The notes beneath the pieces were generated by a model, which made no database searches, was not told where the DNA came from, and worked only from the letters and a program-made list of their open reading frames with translations. Below, one piece after another: positions 26,119-35,442 of a DNA stretch of 64,000 nt; the stretch's first letter is position 1; the number at the start of each line of letters is the position of its first letter. Origin of the DNA: CAZVWQ01 sp964631275 (GTDB lineage Bacteria; Patescibacteriota; JACMRA01); assembly GCA_964631275.1 (NCBI GenBank), contig CAZVWQ010000001.1, forward strand, positions 62,001-126,000, given 5' to 3'. A program made the position numbers and the translations under genes.

Positions 26119-26504
26119 ATAAAATATAGCAATTCATACTAAACTTAGATAAGTTATTAGACGTTATACCCAGAATGTCTAAGGTGTTAGACATACTTAT
26201 AAAATAAACTAAAAACAGTTTTTTTGTAACAAACACTAAAATTAGTCAAAGGTTTAATCTAAAGGCTTTTTAAAGAAAAAAGAATTGTAAAGTTTAGTAT
26301 TAAATCACTGTATTTATACTTACTGCAAAGTAAATTTCTGTTTTAGTTATATTTAATCAGATACAAAAAATTAAAAAGTCCTAATTTGGATTAATCTAAG
26401 TATAATTTAATCCTATAATCTTATAATCTAAAAAATTTTAAAAGCCTTAAAAAACAAGGTTAAAAACTAAAAAACCTACTTAACATAATCTTAATAAGAA
26501 TTAG
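26119..26504. other. Convergent intergenic region with family-A copy
   Basis: 386 bp between convergent genes. 26125-26200 is a short family-A copy (TATAGCAATTCATACTAAAC, TTAGATAAGTTATTAGA, CAGAATGTCTAA). The rest is A+T-rich without a clear signal. Confidence 0.45.
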
Positions 26505-27446
26505 TTAAATACTCCTTACAAAGGATTTGGACACATCAAGGACTTTAATTTTTTTATAATATTCTAAATTTTCTATAGTTTTTTCGATTGTATTAGTAGT
26601 GTAAATTCCTTTGAGATCTGAATTTTGGAATTTTTCGGCAACTCCCCTAGCAAAGTCAGCGTGTACAATGACCGCATAGACTTCCGCTACTTTATTAGCT
26701 TTGCATAACTCTAAAGCATTAAGAATAGTTCCTCCACTAGTTGAGATATCATCGATTAAGATTACTTTTTTGTCTTTGATTTCACCTCGTAATTCAACAG
26801 CTTCGCAATAGTGTTCTTTGTTTAAATGTCTAGTTTTTTTGATGCTAACAAAGTCTCCATTAGCCTGATCTTGATAAAAATTTTCAGCAAAAAGCTTAGC
26901 TCTATCTATACCTCCATCATCTGGAGAAGCAATAGTTATAGCACTTTCAGTGTTTTTAGATAACCCTAAGTCTTGGTAAACTTGTTTTGCTACTTCAGAT
27001 AAAACTGAGATATTTTTAATTTTTAGATTGATATTTTTTAGTATTTTTTCGCTATGAATATCTGCTGTTAAAACTCTTTGTATGCCTACAGCTTGTAAAA
27101 TTTTACTAATTGTTGTGATCGAGATACATTCTTTAGGAAGATGTTGTTTATCTTGTCTAGCATAGCCAAAGTAAGGAATAATAGCAGATATATTCTGGAT
27201 TCCTTCTAGCTTGAGAGTATCGGCTAGAAGTAAGATTTCCATCAGATTGTTATTAGCTGGATTAGAGGTGGACTGGACAATAATACACGATTCATAGTTT
27301 ACAATCTCGTCTGGAAGTTTAATCTTCATTTCAGAATTAATAAAATGAACTACCCGAGAGTTAAGATATGGTAAACCAGCTTTTTGGGCTATAGCCTCAG
27401 CTAAAAGCTTAGAATTAGTTCCAGGAAGAATGCAGGTTTTTGACAT
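26505..27446 (-). CDS. prs: Ribose-phosphate pyrophosphokinase
   Basis: Makes PRPP from ribose 5-phosphate and ATP for nucleotide synthesis. 313 residues, the normal length. Visible are the N-terminal INSEMKIKLPDE (NFSDGE-like regulatory/ATP loop), YFGYARQDK (flexible catalytic loop region), TADIHS, ASPDDGGIDRA (pyrophosphate-loop region) and the PRPP-binding loop VILIDDISTSGGTI. Together with IMPDH it supports retained nucleotide metabolism. Minus strand, convergent with the PGL-like gene. Confidence 0.92.
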   Translation of the reverse strand: MSKTCILPGTNSKLLAEAIAQKAGLPYLNSRVVHFINSEMKIKLPDEIVNYESCIIVQSTSNPANNNLMEILLLADTLKLEGIQNISAIIPYFGYARQDKQHLPKECISITTISKILQAVGIQRVLTADIHSEKILKNINLKIKNISVLSEVAKQVYQDLGLSKNTESAITIASPDDGGIDRAKLFAENFYQDQANGDFVSIKKTRHLNKEHYCEAVELRGEIKDKKVILIDDISTSGGTILNALELCKANKVAEVYAVIVHADFARGVAEKFQNSDLKGIYTTNTIEKTIENLEYYKKIKVLDVSKSFVRSI

Positions 27447-27830
27447 TAAATTAGATTTTCATTGCGAACTTCTTTTGTCAAAATTTAAAATTTTTTATGT
27501 TTATTTTTAACTAAAATTTAATAGCTTAACATTTAGATTCCAAAAAACTGAATTTTGCTTTGTAGTGATTATAAATCTTAAAAAATCAAAAAATAACTTC
27601 TAGATTTAACTAAGTTCAATCCTATTGTAAAATTTGACTATGAAATGAGTATATTTATGACTCTTAAAGCTTTTTGACAAAACTAACTTCCCAAAATCAA
27701 TCAAAAAATACCAAATTTATTTAAAATCATTACTTATTTTATTTAAAAAAATATTATTCTAAAAGATTTTTAAACCTAGTTATTTTTAAAATACTTGACA
27801 AATTAATTATTAACTAATTAATAGTTAAAT
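27447..27830. other. Divergent regulatory region (prs / marR)
   Basis: 384 bp. 27606-27655 contains the dispersed motif AAATTTGACTATGAAATGAG, also present in reverse complement at 35835-35870. The MarR promoter/operator occupies the right end (27795-27830). No gene seen. Confidence 0.4.
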
Positions 27831-27831
27831 G
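27795..27831 (+). promoter_or_regulatory. marR promoter with overlapping operator palindrome
   Basis: TTGACA at 27795-27800, 17 bp, then TTAATA at 27818-27823. A perfect inverted repeat TTAACTA-ATTAA-TAGTTAA (27810-27828) covers the -10 box. The predicted transcription start falls at or next to the GTG start codon at 27831, so the mRNA may be leaderless. A palindrome over the -10 of a marR gene is the classical arrangement for autorepression. Confidence 0.65.
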
Positions 27832-28265
27832 TGCAAGTTAAAAACTTCTTGAATTCGACTGAAGCTAAACTACATCACTTAGTAGCCTTAATGCAAAACT
27901 ATGCCAAGGATTACCTAAGTTCTGAATTTGATATTAGCTTTAATCAGTTTAGGGTGCTTATGATCCTTACAGAAAAAGATAACATTAATCAAAAATATCT
28001 ATCTAAGTGTATGGATGTGACTGAAGCTGCAATTAGTAAAATTTTGTTTGAATTAGAAAATAAAAAATACATAAAAGCCGAAATCAATCCACAGAACCGT
28101 AGGCAAAGAAAATTAAGTCTAACTAGAAAAGGTCTAGATTTAATTAAAAAAACTGCTGGTTATCTAAGCACCTCAACTAATTCCCTTTTTTCTGAAGTTA
28201 CTAAAGAAGAGAGAAAAATTTTTGATAATGTTTTAGACAAACTATTAAAAAGCTTTACTTTATAA
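27831..28265 (+). CDS. MarR-family transcriptional regulator
   Basis: 144 residues with GTG start; the overlapping ATG two bases upstream leads to an early stop. The winged-helix core is clear: FDISFNQFRVLMIL, then INQKYLSKCMDVTEAAISKIL (recognition helix), ENKKYIKAEINPQNRRQRKLSLTRKG (wing) and a C-terminal dimerisation helix. MarR proteins are usually repressors relieved by small ligands. A palindrome overlaps its own promoter, and the next gene (308 bp downstream) is an RND permease, a typical MarR target. Confidence 0.88.
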   Translation: MQVKNFLNSTEAKLHHLVALMQNYAKDYLSSEFDISFNQFRVLMILTEKDNINQKYLSKCMDVTEAAISKILFELENKKYIKAEINPQNRRQRKLSLTRKGLDLIKKTAGYLSTSTNSLFSEVTKEERKIFDNVLDKLLKSFTL

Positions 28266-28541
28266 AAGTTGCTTGTATTAATTATAATATTCAAAATAAT
28301 TTTTAAGTTTTTAAGATCAAAATTTTAGTAATTTTCGGTTCTGACAAGCCTTAATTAAGACTAAAAGCAGATATTTAAAATTCAAAAATTCTAATTTGAG
28401 TTAATCTGATTATTATGCTTTAACAAGCTTTTATAAAAAAAATCTCTTAGAAATAAATTCTTAATTGGTAGTTTTTAGATACTTCAAAAAAAGATAGTTT
28501 AGCCTTAGGATGGTTTTTTCAAGATTTTACAATAATCACAC

Positions 28542-28572
28542 TTGCTTTTTATATTTTATCTTATATACTTAT
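28542..28572 (+). promoter_or_regulatory. Probable promoter abutting the RND gene start
   Basis: TTGCTT (28542-28547), 16-bp spacer, TATACT (28564-28569), and the preferred ATG at 28573. The -10 ends 3 bp before the ATG, so the transcript would be leaderless or nearly so. The frame could be extended upstream to 28510, but that would put the promoter inside the gene. Confidence 0.45.
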
Positions 28573-31500
28573 ATGCACCACAACCAATATGGAAACCTCC
28601 AAAAAGAAGAACAAAATTCGTTATTCGTAAAATGGACAAGCTTTTTTATAAATAAATGGAGAGTAACTTTAATAATTATACTAGCAATTATTATTGCTGG
28701 ACTCTTTGGAACCTTTAATAACCAAAGGCAAGACTTTCCGACAATTCCAGCTAATGTAATTGTTATTAATGCTGTTTATCCTGGAGCTTCTAACCAAAAT
28801 ATAGAAAAAGAGGTAATAGTTCCAATAGAAGGATCAGTCAAAGACATAGATAACGTTACTAAAATTAGGGCAACAGCTAATGATAATTTTGCTAATCTTG
28901 TTCTAGAAATGGACATCTTCGAAAAAGATATTTTGAACCAAAGATCAGCTGAAGTTTCTGATTCTATTAGTAATTCTGGTATTCCTGAAGGTGTAACTTT
29001 TACTGTCTCTGTTCCAGAAGCTTCTGGCCCAACTATGTTTTTGGGTGTAGTTGATGACGGGACCTGCGAGCCTTTATTAGAATGTGCTTCAGAAATTAAA
29101 ACCAAATTAGAATCAACCTCTAAAGAAATTAAAAGGGTTGATATTATTCCAGGGGATGACTTCGAAGTTAGAGTTGTACTAGATGCTCAATCTTTATCAA
29201 GTAATCGTCTTACATATGAGCAAGTTACTCAAATTGTTTCTGGTTTTGTTAATAGTTTACCAGGTGGCAATATTCAAGAAAATGGCGGTGAAATAAGTAT
29301 TGTAGTGTCTAATAGCGTAGAAAATATTGAAGATCTAAAAAACCTACCAATTACTCCCCAGATTAAATTATCTGATATTTCTACTGTAGAAAGAGTCGCC
29401 AAATCTACCTCCAATATTCCAGGAGTTGCAGCTTATAGACAGGATGATGATTTCAAAATTCAAGAAGTAGTTTACTTATTGATCTACAAAACTGATAATG
29501 GAGACTCAGTAAATATCTCTAAAGCAGTCAAAAACGAGCTAGATAAAATAAAAGAAACCAATGATATCTCTGCTAATCAAAATATTGTTATTCTGTCTGA
29601 TAGTGCTGATGACGTTCTTAGACAAATTAACAGCTTAGTTCAAAGTGCAATTTTTGGCTTGATTTTGATTTTGGTTATATTGTTATTCTTTATTAACTTA
29701 AGAGCAGCTATCGTAGTTTCTACAATTCTACCTTTAGCTTTTCTGATTACTTTATTTGCTCTTTATCAAATTGGTTTAACGATTAATATTTTGACACTAT
29801 TTGCTATGATCTTGGCACTTGGTATATTAGTTGATAATGCTATTGTAATTGCCGAGGGAATGATGTATGAAATCGAAAAAGGAGTAGATCGCAAAACAGC
29901 AGCATTAAGAACCGTAAAAAAACTAGGCCCAGCTATAACTTCAGCTACGCTAACTACTTTGATAGTGTTTGTACCATTTGCTACTTTACCTGGAATTTTG
30001 GGTGAATTTTTAAAATTTATACCATACACTATAATTATAATGATGGTTGTTTCTTATTTTTTGGCTATTTCTATTACTCCGTTATTTGGTAGGGTATTGT
30101 TAAGTAAAGAAGTAGCTCATGAAACTAAACTAAAAACCTGGCAAAAAATTTTGATTTTTCCATTGATTGTTAAATATGGACAAATTGGAGTCAACAAGAT
30201 TGCTGATTTTTATAAAGCTATTGTAAAAAGAATCTACAATAATATTTTCTTAAAATTAGTAACTATATTTGTAGGGTTTATTGTATTATTTGCAGGTCTG
30301 TATACTGCTACTTTTATTGATTCTGGTCAGTTTCCTGAAGTAGATAGTCAAGTTATGGCCATCTCTATAAAATTACCAGCCGGAGTTTCTAACAAAGTTA
30401 GAACTGAAGTTTTTAAATCTACTAACGAAGCTTTTGCCAATTTTGAAGATTTTGAAAGTTCTTATGCACAGGGAGGAGATACCTTAGTAGGTATTTTTAC
30501 CCCTCCTACGGAAAGAAAAACTGATAAAACAATTTTTAAAATTGTAGATGAAATAAACCTTATTTTGCCAGAAATTGAAAATAAATTTGAAGGTCTAGAA
30601 TTAGAAGCGAGATCTCTGTCTGCTGGTCCGCCAGTTAATGAATTTGATATTGTAGTTGAATTAAAAGGCCAAAATCTAGAACCGTTAAGCAGTTTAGCTG
30701 AAGATATCGAAAATTATGCTAATAGCCAACCTCAAGTTAAAGAAGTAGAAAATGGTTATAAAAATAACTTAACTAAAAGTATAAGTGTTGACTTTGATGA
30801 AACTGCTTTAGCTGAAAATAACCTAAATACTTTTGTAGCCTCTAGTATCATTAGGCAAAATTTTGCAAAAGATGAATCTGGTAAAATAATTGTCCAAGAT
30901 AATAGAATTGCGGATGATTTGAGTTTTCAATTAGGGCAGCAAAACGATAATAAAAACCTAGAATCTTTAGAAAATTTAACTTTAATCCCAGGTATACTCT
31001 TGTCTGATGTGGCTGAAGTTAAGGAACAAGAGACTTTATCTTCGATCAATAGATTAGAAGGAGAAAAATTAGTCGAAGTTAGTATTAAGCTAAACCAGGA
31101 CGAAGATGTAATTGCCTTCCAAAATCAATTAAATGATTATCTAGGAATTGAGATATTAAACCCAAATGAAAAAACTTTAAGAAACGATGCTAGAGTTAAA
31201 AATTTTGGCATTACTGAAGCCGAAAAAATTAGTTTTGGCGGGGCTCAAGCTGAACAAAGCGAAGATTTTACTAATTTAGTTATAGTTGCAATTTTAGCTC
31301 TTATTGGAGTTTATATTATCCTAGTTAACCAGTTTAATTCTTACGCCAAACCTGCACTTATTATGTTTACTGTTATTTTTGCTTTTGCTGGAGTATTTCC
31401 TGGTTTAAAAATTTTTGGCGAAGGACTTAATTTTATTTCTGGTCTTGGCGTAGTAGCTCTTATTGGAATTGCAGTTAATGACGCAATTGTCTTTATTGAT

Positions 31501-31797
31501 GTTCTCAATAAGCTCTACGAAGAAGAAGGTAATCAAAAAAAGCGTTGGGAAATCCTAATGGAGTCTGGTTATCAAAGATTTAAACCAATCTTATCTACTA
31601 CTATTACTACAATTTTAGGTATTTTACCTTTGACTATTACTGATCCATTTTGGAGAGGTTTAGGTATCGCTATTATTACTGGTTTGATGTTTTCAACTAT
31701 TGCTACTTTATTCTTGGTTCCTTTGATATTTGATCTTGTGGCTAGTCTTTGGAATTGGATAAAAAGGAGATTTAAAAAAATATTTATAAAAAATTAA
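28573..31797 (+). CDS. RND-superfamily efflux permease (HAE1-like)
   Basis: About 1074 residues from ATG 28573; an in-frame start at 28510 is possible but less likely. Architecture is that of AcrB/SwrC: TM1 (about 25-45 from the chosen start), a large periplasm-type loop, TM2-6, a second half with another large loop, and TM8-12. In TM4 the proton-relay motif reads LGILVDNAIVIAEG, with Asp-Asn where AcrB has Asp-Asp; the second half has GIAVNDAIVFID. This pattern is closer to the SwrC/YerP-type RND proteins of Gram-positives. No membrane-fusion protein or TolC gene is next to it. The MarR gene upstream suggests drug- or lipid-responsive control. Confidence 0.87.
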   Translation: MHHNQYGNLQKEEQNSLFVKWTSFFINKWRVTLIIILAIIIAGLFGTFNNQRQDFPTIPANVIVINAVYPGASNQNIEKEVIVPIEGSVKDIDNVTKIRATANDNFANLVLEMDIFEKDILNQRSAEVSDSISNSGIPEGVTFTVSVPEASGPTMFLGVVDDGTCEPLLECASEIKTKLESTSKEIKRVDIIPGDDFEVRVVLDAQSLSSNRLTYEQVTQIVSGFVNSLPGGNIQENGGEISIVVSNSVENIEDLKNLPITPQIKLSDISTVERVAKSTSNIPGVAAYRQDDDFKIQEVVYLLIYKTDNGDSVNISKAVKNELDKIKETNDISANQNIVILSDSADDVLRQINSLVQSAIFGLILILVILLFFINLRAAIVVSTILPLAFLITLFALYQIGLTINILTLFAMILALGILVDNAIVIAEGMMYEIEKGVDRKTAALRTVKKLGPAITSATLTTLIVFVPFATLPGILGEFLKFIPYTIIIMMVVSYFLAISITPLFGRVLLSKEVAHETKLKTWQKILIFPLIVKYGQIGVNKIADFYKAIVKRIYNNIFLKLVTIFVGFIVLFAGLYTATFIDSGQFPEVDSQVMAISIKLPAGVSNKVRTEVFKSTNEAFANFEDFESSYAQGGDTLVGIFTPPTERKTDKTIFKIVDEINLILPEIENKFEGLELEARSLSAGPPVNEFDIVVELKGQNLEPLSSLAEDIENYANSQPQVKEVENGYKNNLTKSISVDFDETALAENNLNTFVASSIIRQNFAKDESGKIIVQDNRIADDLSFQLGQQNDNKNLESLENLTLIPGILLSDVAEVKEQETLSSINRLEGEKLVEVSIKLNQDEDVIAFQNQLNDYLGIEILNPNEKTLRNDARVKNFGITEAEKISFGGAQAEQSEDFTNLVIVAILALIGVYIILVNQFNSYAKPALIMFTVIFAFAGVFPGLKIFGEGLNFISGLGVVALIGIAVNDAIVFIDVLNKLYEEEGNQKKRWEILMESGYQRFKPILSTTITTILGILPLTITDPFWRGLGIAIITGLMFSTIATLFLVPLIFDLVASLWNWIKRRFKKIFIKN

Positions 31798-31935
31798 AAC
31801 TTTTATTACATGGATTAAAAATTACCATCTGCAGACTCCCCTTACTTAAAAACGTTAATTACAGTAGTTGTGAAAACTATAAGCTTTTAACCTTTTATAT
31901 CCTTTGGGCTAATTAAAATTAAGATATAAAATTTA

Positions 31936-31956
31936 CCTCCTTTATGGAGGGTTTTA
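31936..31956 (+). terminator. Probable terminator of the RND gene
   Basis: CCTCC-TTTAT-GGAGG stem-loop followed by GTTTTATAATT, 138 bp after the stop codon. Only 5 bp of stem, but G+C-rich compared with the surroundings. Confidence 0.45.
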
Positions 31957-32127
31957 TAATTAATTGAGAGTAGTTTTTATAAAAATTTTTTGACTATACT
32001 AAAAAAGGCTGTAATAATTGCCTTACAAATTTAAAATACATAAAATAAAAAAATATACTTAATTTATTTTAAAAATTATTTTTGATTATCCTGCAAATTT
32101 GCAGAAAGTATGGTAAATCTTATTACT

Positions 32128-32235
32128 TATAACTAATCCATATACGATTTAGACACTTTGTATATTCCAAACTTATTTTAATAAAAAACTTAGCAATTAA
32201 TAACTTATCAAATTTTGGTACAGAATCACTATATA
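32128..32235. repeat. MITE-like family A element, complete copy (108 bp)
   Basis: Starts TATAACTAATCCATATACGA, has TTTAGACACTTTG and AATAACTTATCAAATTT as internal blocks, and ends CAGAATCACTATATA. Same length and block order as 23008-23113. Confidence 0.55.
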
Positions 32236-32311
32236 AGTAATATAGCCAAACTCATTTTATTTTATAAATGAACCTAGTTTAGTTCTAATTAAAAGGTTTG
32301 TTTTATACCCT

Positions 32312-32400
32312 TTGGGCTCATCGTTACGGTAATTAACCATTAAGATATTTATCGATTTATTTGCTTATTAAGAACTAAATTTAGGGTAGTAATGAAAGTA
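32312..32400. repeat. Family B hairpin repeat copy
   Basis: TACCCTTTGGGCTCATCGTTACGGTAATTAACCATTAAG, then ATTTATCGATTTATTTGCTTATTAAG and AACTAAATTTAGGGTAGTAATGAA. The same order of blocks occurs at 59605-59705 and, inverted, at 54717-54830. Confidence 0.5.
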
Positions 32401-32571
32401 TTAAGATAAGTTTTATCTAAAAAATTAATGCCAGCTTCAGTATAAGTTAAAAAGAGGTTTTGTTGTGAGAGGTGTGTAAAATAATTAACAAAAAAATATA
32501 AAATAGTCTTGGATATTTTGTTGACAAAGGATTCAAAAATCTAATCCACGTCTAATCTTAAACAAAAACAA

Positions 32572-34719
32572 ATGCAAGATAAAAAAAATTCTGAAAAAAA
32601 AAGGAATTATCTGGTTATAGCTATTGTTCTATTAATGGCTAATCTGCTATTGGTTGGATTTATTTTTCTTAATAATTATCGAACAGATCAAGAAATCAAA
32701 CAAATTAAAGATTTTCAAGATACTGAAGTTCTTGGAGCAACTAGCATTCCTATATTTGATCCATCTGAGATTTTTAGCAATAGTGCCTTTACTAGTACCA
32801 GAGCTTTTCCGACTGAGCAGTCGGTTCAAGATTATTTGAATAGAGTTAACTCACCTTTACGTAATTATAAAGACCAAGGTAAGGCCGCTAGCTATTGGAT
32901 TTATGGAGCTTCTAGAGGAATCACTAGCAGTAAATATGGAGTCACTCCAAAGATTAATCCAGGAGTAATTATAGCTTATCTAGAAAAAGAGCAATCATTA
33001 ATGTCTTTATCAAATTATGATGTTAATACTGACCCACAGAACAGAATTAGGACAGCTATGGGTTACGGTTGTCCTGACGGAACTAGTTGCGAAACCAAGT
33101 ACTATGGTTTAGCTAATCAGCTTAATTGGGCGACTTATCAGTTACAATTTAATTATGATAGAGCAATTTCTAAGAGTAGCTTGGTTGCTCCTTACCACGT
33201 TAATAATACAATTACTACCCTAGACGAATATAATGTCTTTATTAGTAACGGAGCTACAGCAGCTAACTACCGATACACACCCCATGTTTATTGGGGTAAT
33301 TATAACCTATGGAAAATTGTCACAGCTAACGGCTGGGGAGATAGCAGTCGAACTTATACATATGCCGAAATTGACTCTGTTAATTTAAGTAGAAAAGATA
33401 AAGATATAAATTCTGTAGATACTGGAACTCCTATTTCGCTTAGCGAGATTTATCCAATATTAACTACTGATTATAGTTATGGAAGTCAAAGTAGTGATAT
33501 TCAAAAGTTACAGAGATTTTTAAGACAGCAAGGTTATTATATGAATCGAGAAATAACTGGAATGTATGGTTTGATAACAGAACAAGCTCAGAAAAATTTT
33601 AGAAGAGATAAAGGTATTGTAAATTCAAAACCTACAGAAGCTTGCAAACAATTATTTGAAAGAAACTGGAGAATTGGCCAAACAGGGTCAGATGTAGAGA
33701 AGCTACAAATTTGTTTGCGTGAAGCTGGTTATTTTGATTGGCCAGTGATCACTGGATATTATGGCCCAGTGACTGAAAGCGGTCTTAATTCTATAAGAAA
33801 AGCCTTAGCAACGCCTGATCCACTAAAAGAAGAAGGTGGTAATAATTCCTCTAACCAGCCTGTTCCAGTAGCTAGTGGCACAGTAGTTACTACTTCAAAA
33901 GGGGTTTCGGAAAGCGGTCTTAATCTTAGAGACTCGGCCTGCGGACAAAGAGTAGACACAATTCCTTGGAATCAAATCGGTCAAAAGTTAGAAGGTCCAA
34001 TCAAAAAAACTTGCTTTGGTCAAACTTGGAACTGGTATAAAGTAAACTTTAGTGGAAAAATTGGTTGGGTAGTAGATTATTATTTAGAAAATACAAGTTT
34101 AGATAATCAAAAGCCAAATCAAAACAACTCAAACTCTAAAGAACAACCTTCAACTCAATCACCAAAAGAACCTTCTGAGCAGTCTTCATCTAATAATTCT
34201 TCTCAAAGTTCTGACCAAAAAGGTGTTAGAATAAAGTTAGAAAGAGTTGAAGATCAAACTCAAACAGTAAAAACCAACTCCAAAAACGAAAATATTTCTG
34301 AAGTTCCTGGTCTTAATCTTAGAGACTCGGCCTGCGGACAAAGAGTAGACACAATTCCTTGGAATCAAATCGGTCAAAAGTTAGAAGGTCCAATCAAAAA
34401 AACTTGCTTTGGTCAAACTTGGAACTGGTATAAAGTAAACTTTAGTGGAAAAATTGGTTGGGTAGTAGATTATTATTTAGATGGAGTAGCTTTACCAAAC
34501 AAAGAAACAAAAACTAATTCGCGAGGTGTTAATAACGTTTCTGGTTTAAACATGCGTAGTGCGGTTTGTGGTAATAAAATAGAGGTAATTAGCTGGGGGC
34601 AGACTGGTCAAAAATTAGAAGGTCCAATTTCAGCAGAGTGTTTTGGTAAAACTTGGAACTGGTATAAAGTAAACTTTAATGGGCAGGTTGGCTGGGTAGT
34701 AGATTATTATTTGGATTAA
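32572..34719 (+). CDS. Secreted wall protein: lysozyme-like domain, two peptidoglycan-binding domains, three SH3-like repeats
   Basis: 715 residues. N-terminal signal anchor (about 13-33), then EVLGATS. Residues about 60-270 resemble secreted proteins of Gram-positives with NPGVIIAYLEKEQSLM and TAMGYGCPDGTSC, which look lysozyme-like; the catalytic role is inference. Two PG_binding_1 modules follow (about 300-345 with DIQKLQRFLRQQGYY and 360-400 with DVEKLQICLREAGYF). Three SH3-like repeats (about 445-505, 575-640, 655-715) carry GLN(L/M)R(D/S)(S/A)xCG and TWNWYKVNF and end in VGWVVDYYLD-like strands. The first two are identical over 173 bp of DNA (33916-34088 and 34309-34481), separated by a Ser/Gln/Asn-rich linker. 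Likely binds and remodels peptidoglycan. Confidence 0.78.
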   Translation: MQDKKNSEKKRNYLVIAIVLLMANLLLVGFIFLNNYRTDQEIKQIKDFQDTEVLGATSIPIFDPSEIFSNSAFTSTRAFPTEQSVQDYLNRVNSPLRNYKDQGKAASYWIYGASRGITSSKYGVTPKINPGVIIAYLEKEQSLMSLSNYDVNTDPQNRIRTAMGYGCPDGTSCETKYYGLANQLNWATYQLQFNYDRAISKSSLVAPYHVNNTITTLDEYNVFISNGATAANYRYTPHVYWGNYNLWKIVTANGWGDSSRTYTYAEIDSVNLSRKDKDINSVDTGTPISLSEIYPILTTDYSYGSQSSDIQKLQRFLRQQGYYMNREITGMYGLITEQAQKNFRRDKGIVNSKPTEACKQLFERNWRIGQTGSDVEKLQICLREAGYFDWPVITGYYGPVTESGLNSIRKALATPDPLKEEGGNNSSNQPVPVASGTVVTTSKGVSESGLNLRDSACGQRVDTIPWNQIGQKLEGPIKKTCFGQTWNWYKVNFSGKIGWVVDYYLENTSLDNQKPNQNNSNSKEQPSTQSPKEPSEQSSSNNSSQSSDQKGVRIKLERVEDQTQTVKTNSKNENISEVPGLNLRDSACGQRVDTIPWNQIGQKLEGPIKKTCFGQTWNWYKVNFSGKIGWVVDYYLDGVALPNKETKTNSRGVNNVSGLNMRSAVCGNKIEVISWGQTGQKLEGPISAECFGKTWNWYKVNFNGQVGWVVDYYLD
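33916..34088 (+). repeat. Exact 173-bp direct repeat, copy 1 (SH3-like module)
   Basis: Identical to 34309-34481 at every base, offset 393 bp. It encodes the conserved core of the first SH3-like module. Identity at synonymous positions indicates a very recent duplication or gene conversion. Confidence 0.9.
34309..34481 (+). repeat. Exact 173-bp direct repeat, copy 2
   Basis: Second copy of 33916-34088. The third SH3-like module (from about 34540) is related in protein but clearly diverged in DNA. Confidence 0.9.
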
Positions 34720-34883
34720 TTTGTTTTGATTTAATTTTTTAACTACCCTCTGACCGCTCATCTTAAAATTACTCAGCCATATTAAAATCCACCCTAATAA
34801 ATATTTTGTTTTTATGAAAAAAGTTAATTTAAGTTTAATATTAAGCTATCCTAATTCAAAAAAAAATTAGATTGATTATTTAT

Positions 34884-34911
34884 TTGACAAATCTTGTGAA
34901 TCAAGTAAACT
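34884..34911 (+). promoter_or_regulatory. Promoter overlapping the ImmA-like gene start region
   Basis: TTGACA (34884-34889), 16-bp spacer, TAAACT (34906-34911) directly touching the ATG at 34912. Transcription would begin inside the annotated frame at about 34918. The internal ATG at 34939 (followed by GGGTATTTAACT) may therefore be the true start. Confidence 0.5.
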
Positions 34912-35442
34912 ATGCCTAAAATTACAAACAAAAAAATAATGGGGTATTTAACTCAGAAAAAACAAGAAGAAATTGAAAACGCAGTTAATCTTATCTATCT
35001 TAAGACTGGTAAAAGCTATCCTGAAGATTCTCTTTTAGATATTGCTAAAGAAATGGGCTTAGAGGTGCGTGTTGCTGATTTTAATAAATTAGGAGAGGGT
35101 TATGAAGGGGTATGTGGAGTAGTTGATCCAGAACAAAAAACTATTTATGTTCAAAACCAAAATCCAGGAAGAAATAACTTTACATTAGCTCACGAAATTG
35201 GACATTATGTTCTTGGTCATGTAGGTAAAAAGTTCAGAATAGATAAATATAACTATGACGATTCTGAAGATTCTATGCAAGAGATTGAGGCAAATTTTTT
35301 TGCGGCTACCTTACTAATGCCGATAGATACAATTAAAGAACTAAAATTACTAAGATTTCCAATATTTGCCATGGCTGAATATTTTGGAGTGTCCGAAACT
35401 GCAATGCGAAATAGATTAAGATGGCTCAGAACCAAAACATAA
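34912..35442 (+). CDS. ImmA/IrrE-family zinc metallopeptidase
   Basis: 176 residues (167 if started at the ATG at 34939, which the promoter position favours). The metallopeptidase motif LAHEIGHYVLGH and the downstream EIEANFFAATLLMP (third zinc ligand Glu) define the ImmA/IrrE (DUF955) family. These peptidases cleave XRE-type repressors of mobile elements or stress regulons. The last 22 bp overlap the next gene, a small membrane protein, which suggests coupled expression. No XRE regulator lies next to it. The C-terminus (EYFGVSETAMRNRLRWL) looks like a short HTH. Confidence 0.87.
   Translation: MPKITNKKIMGYLTQKKQEEIENAVNLIYLKTGKSYPEDSLLDIAKEMGLEVRVADFNKLGEGYEGVCGVVDPEQKTIYVQNQNPGRNNFTLAHEIGHYVLGHVGKKFRIDKYNYDDSEDSMQEIEANFFAATLLMPIDTIKELKLLRFPIFAMAEYFGVSETAMRNRLRWLRTKT

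Larger units (their letters stand above)
31798..32571. other. Long repeat-rich intergenic region
   Basis: 774 bp with no gene. It contains a hairpin at 31936-31956, a complete family-A element (32128-32235), a family-B copy (about 32312-32400) and a TTGACA box at 32521-32526 that may belong to the promoter of the next gene. TATATCCTTTGGGCTAATTA at 31898 and TATACCCTTTGGGCTCAT at 32311 are related to each other. Confidence 0.55.

Noticed and set aside
28510..28572. Upstream 21-residue extension of the RND permease
   Set aside because: It covers the probable -35/-10 boxes (TTGCTT, TATACT) and reads as Phe/Tyr-rich sequence unlike RND N-termini.
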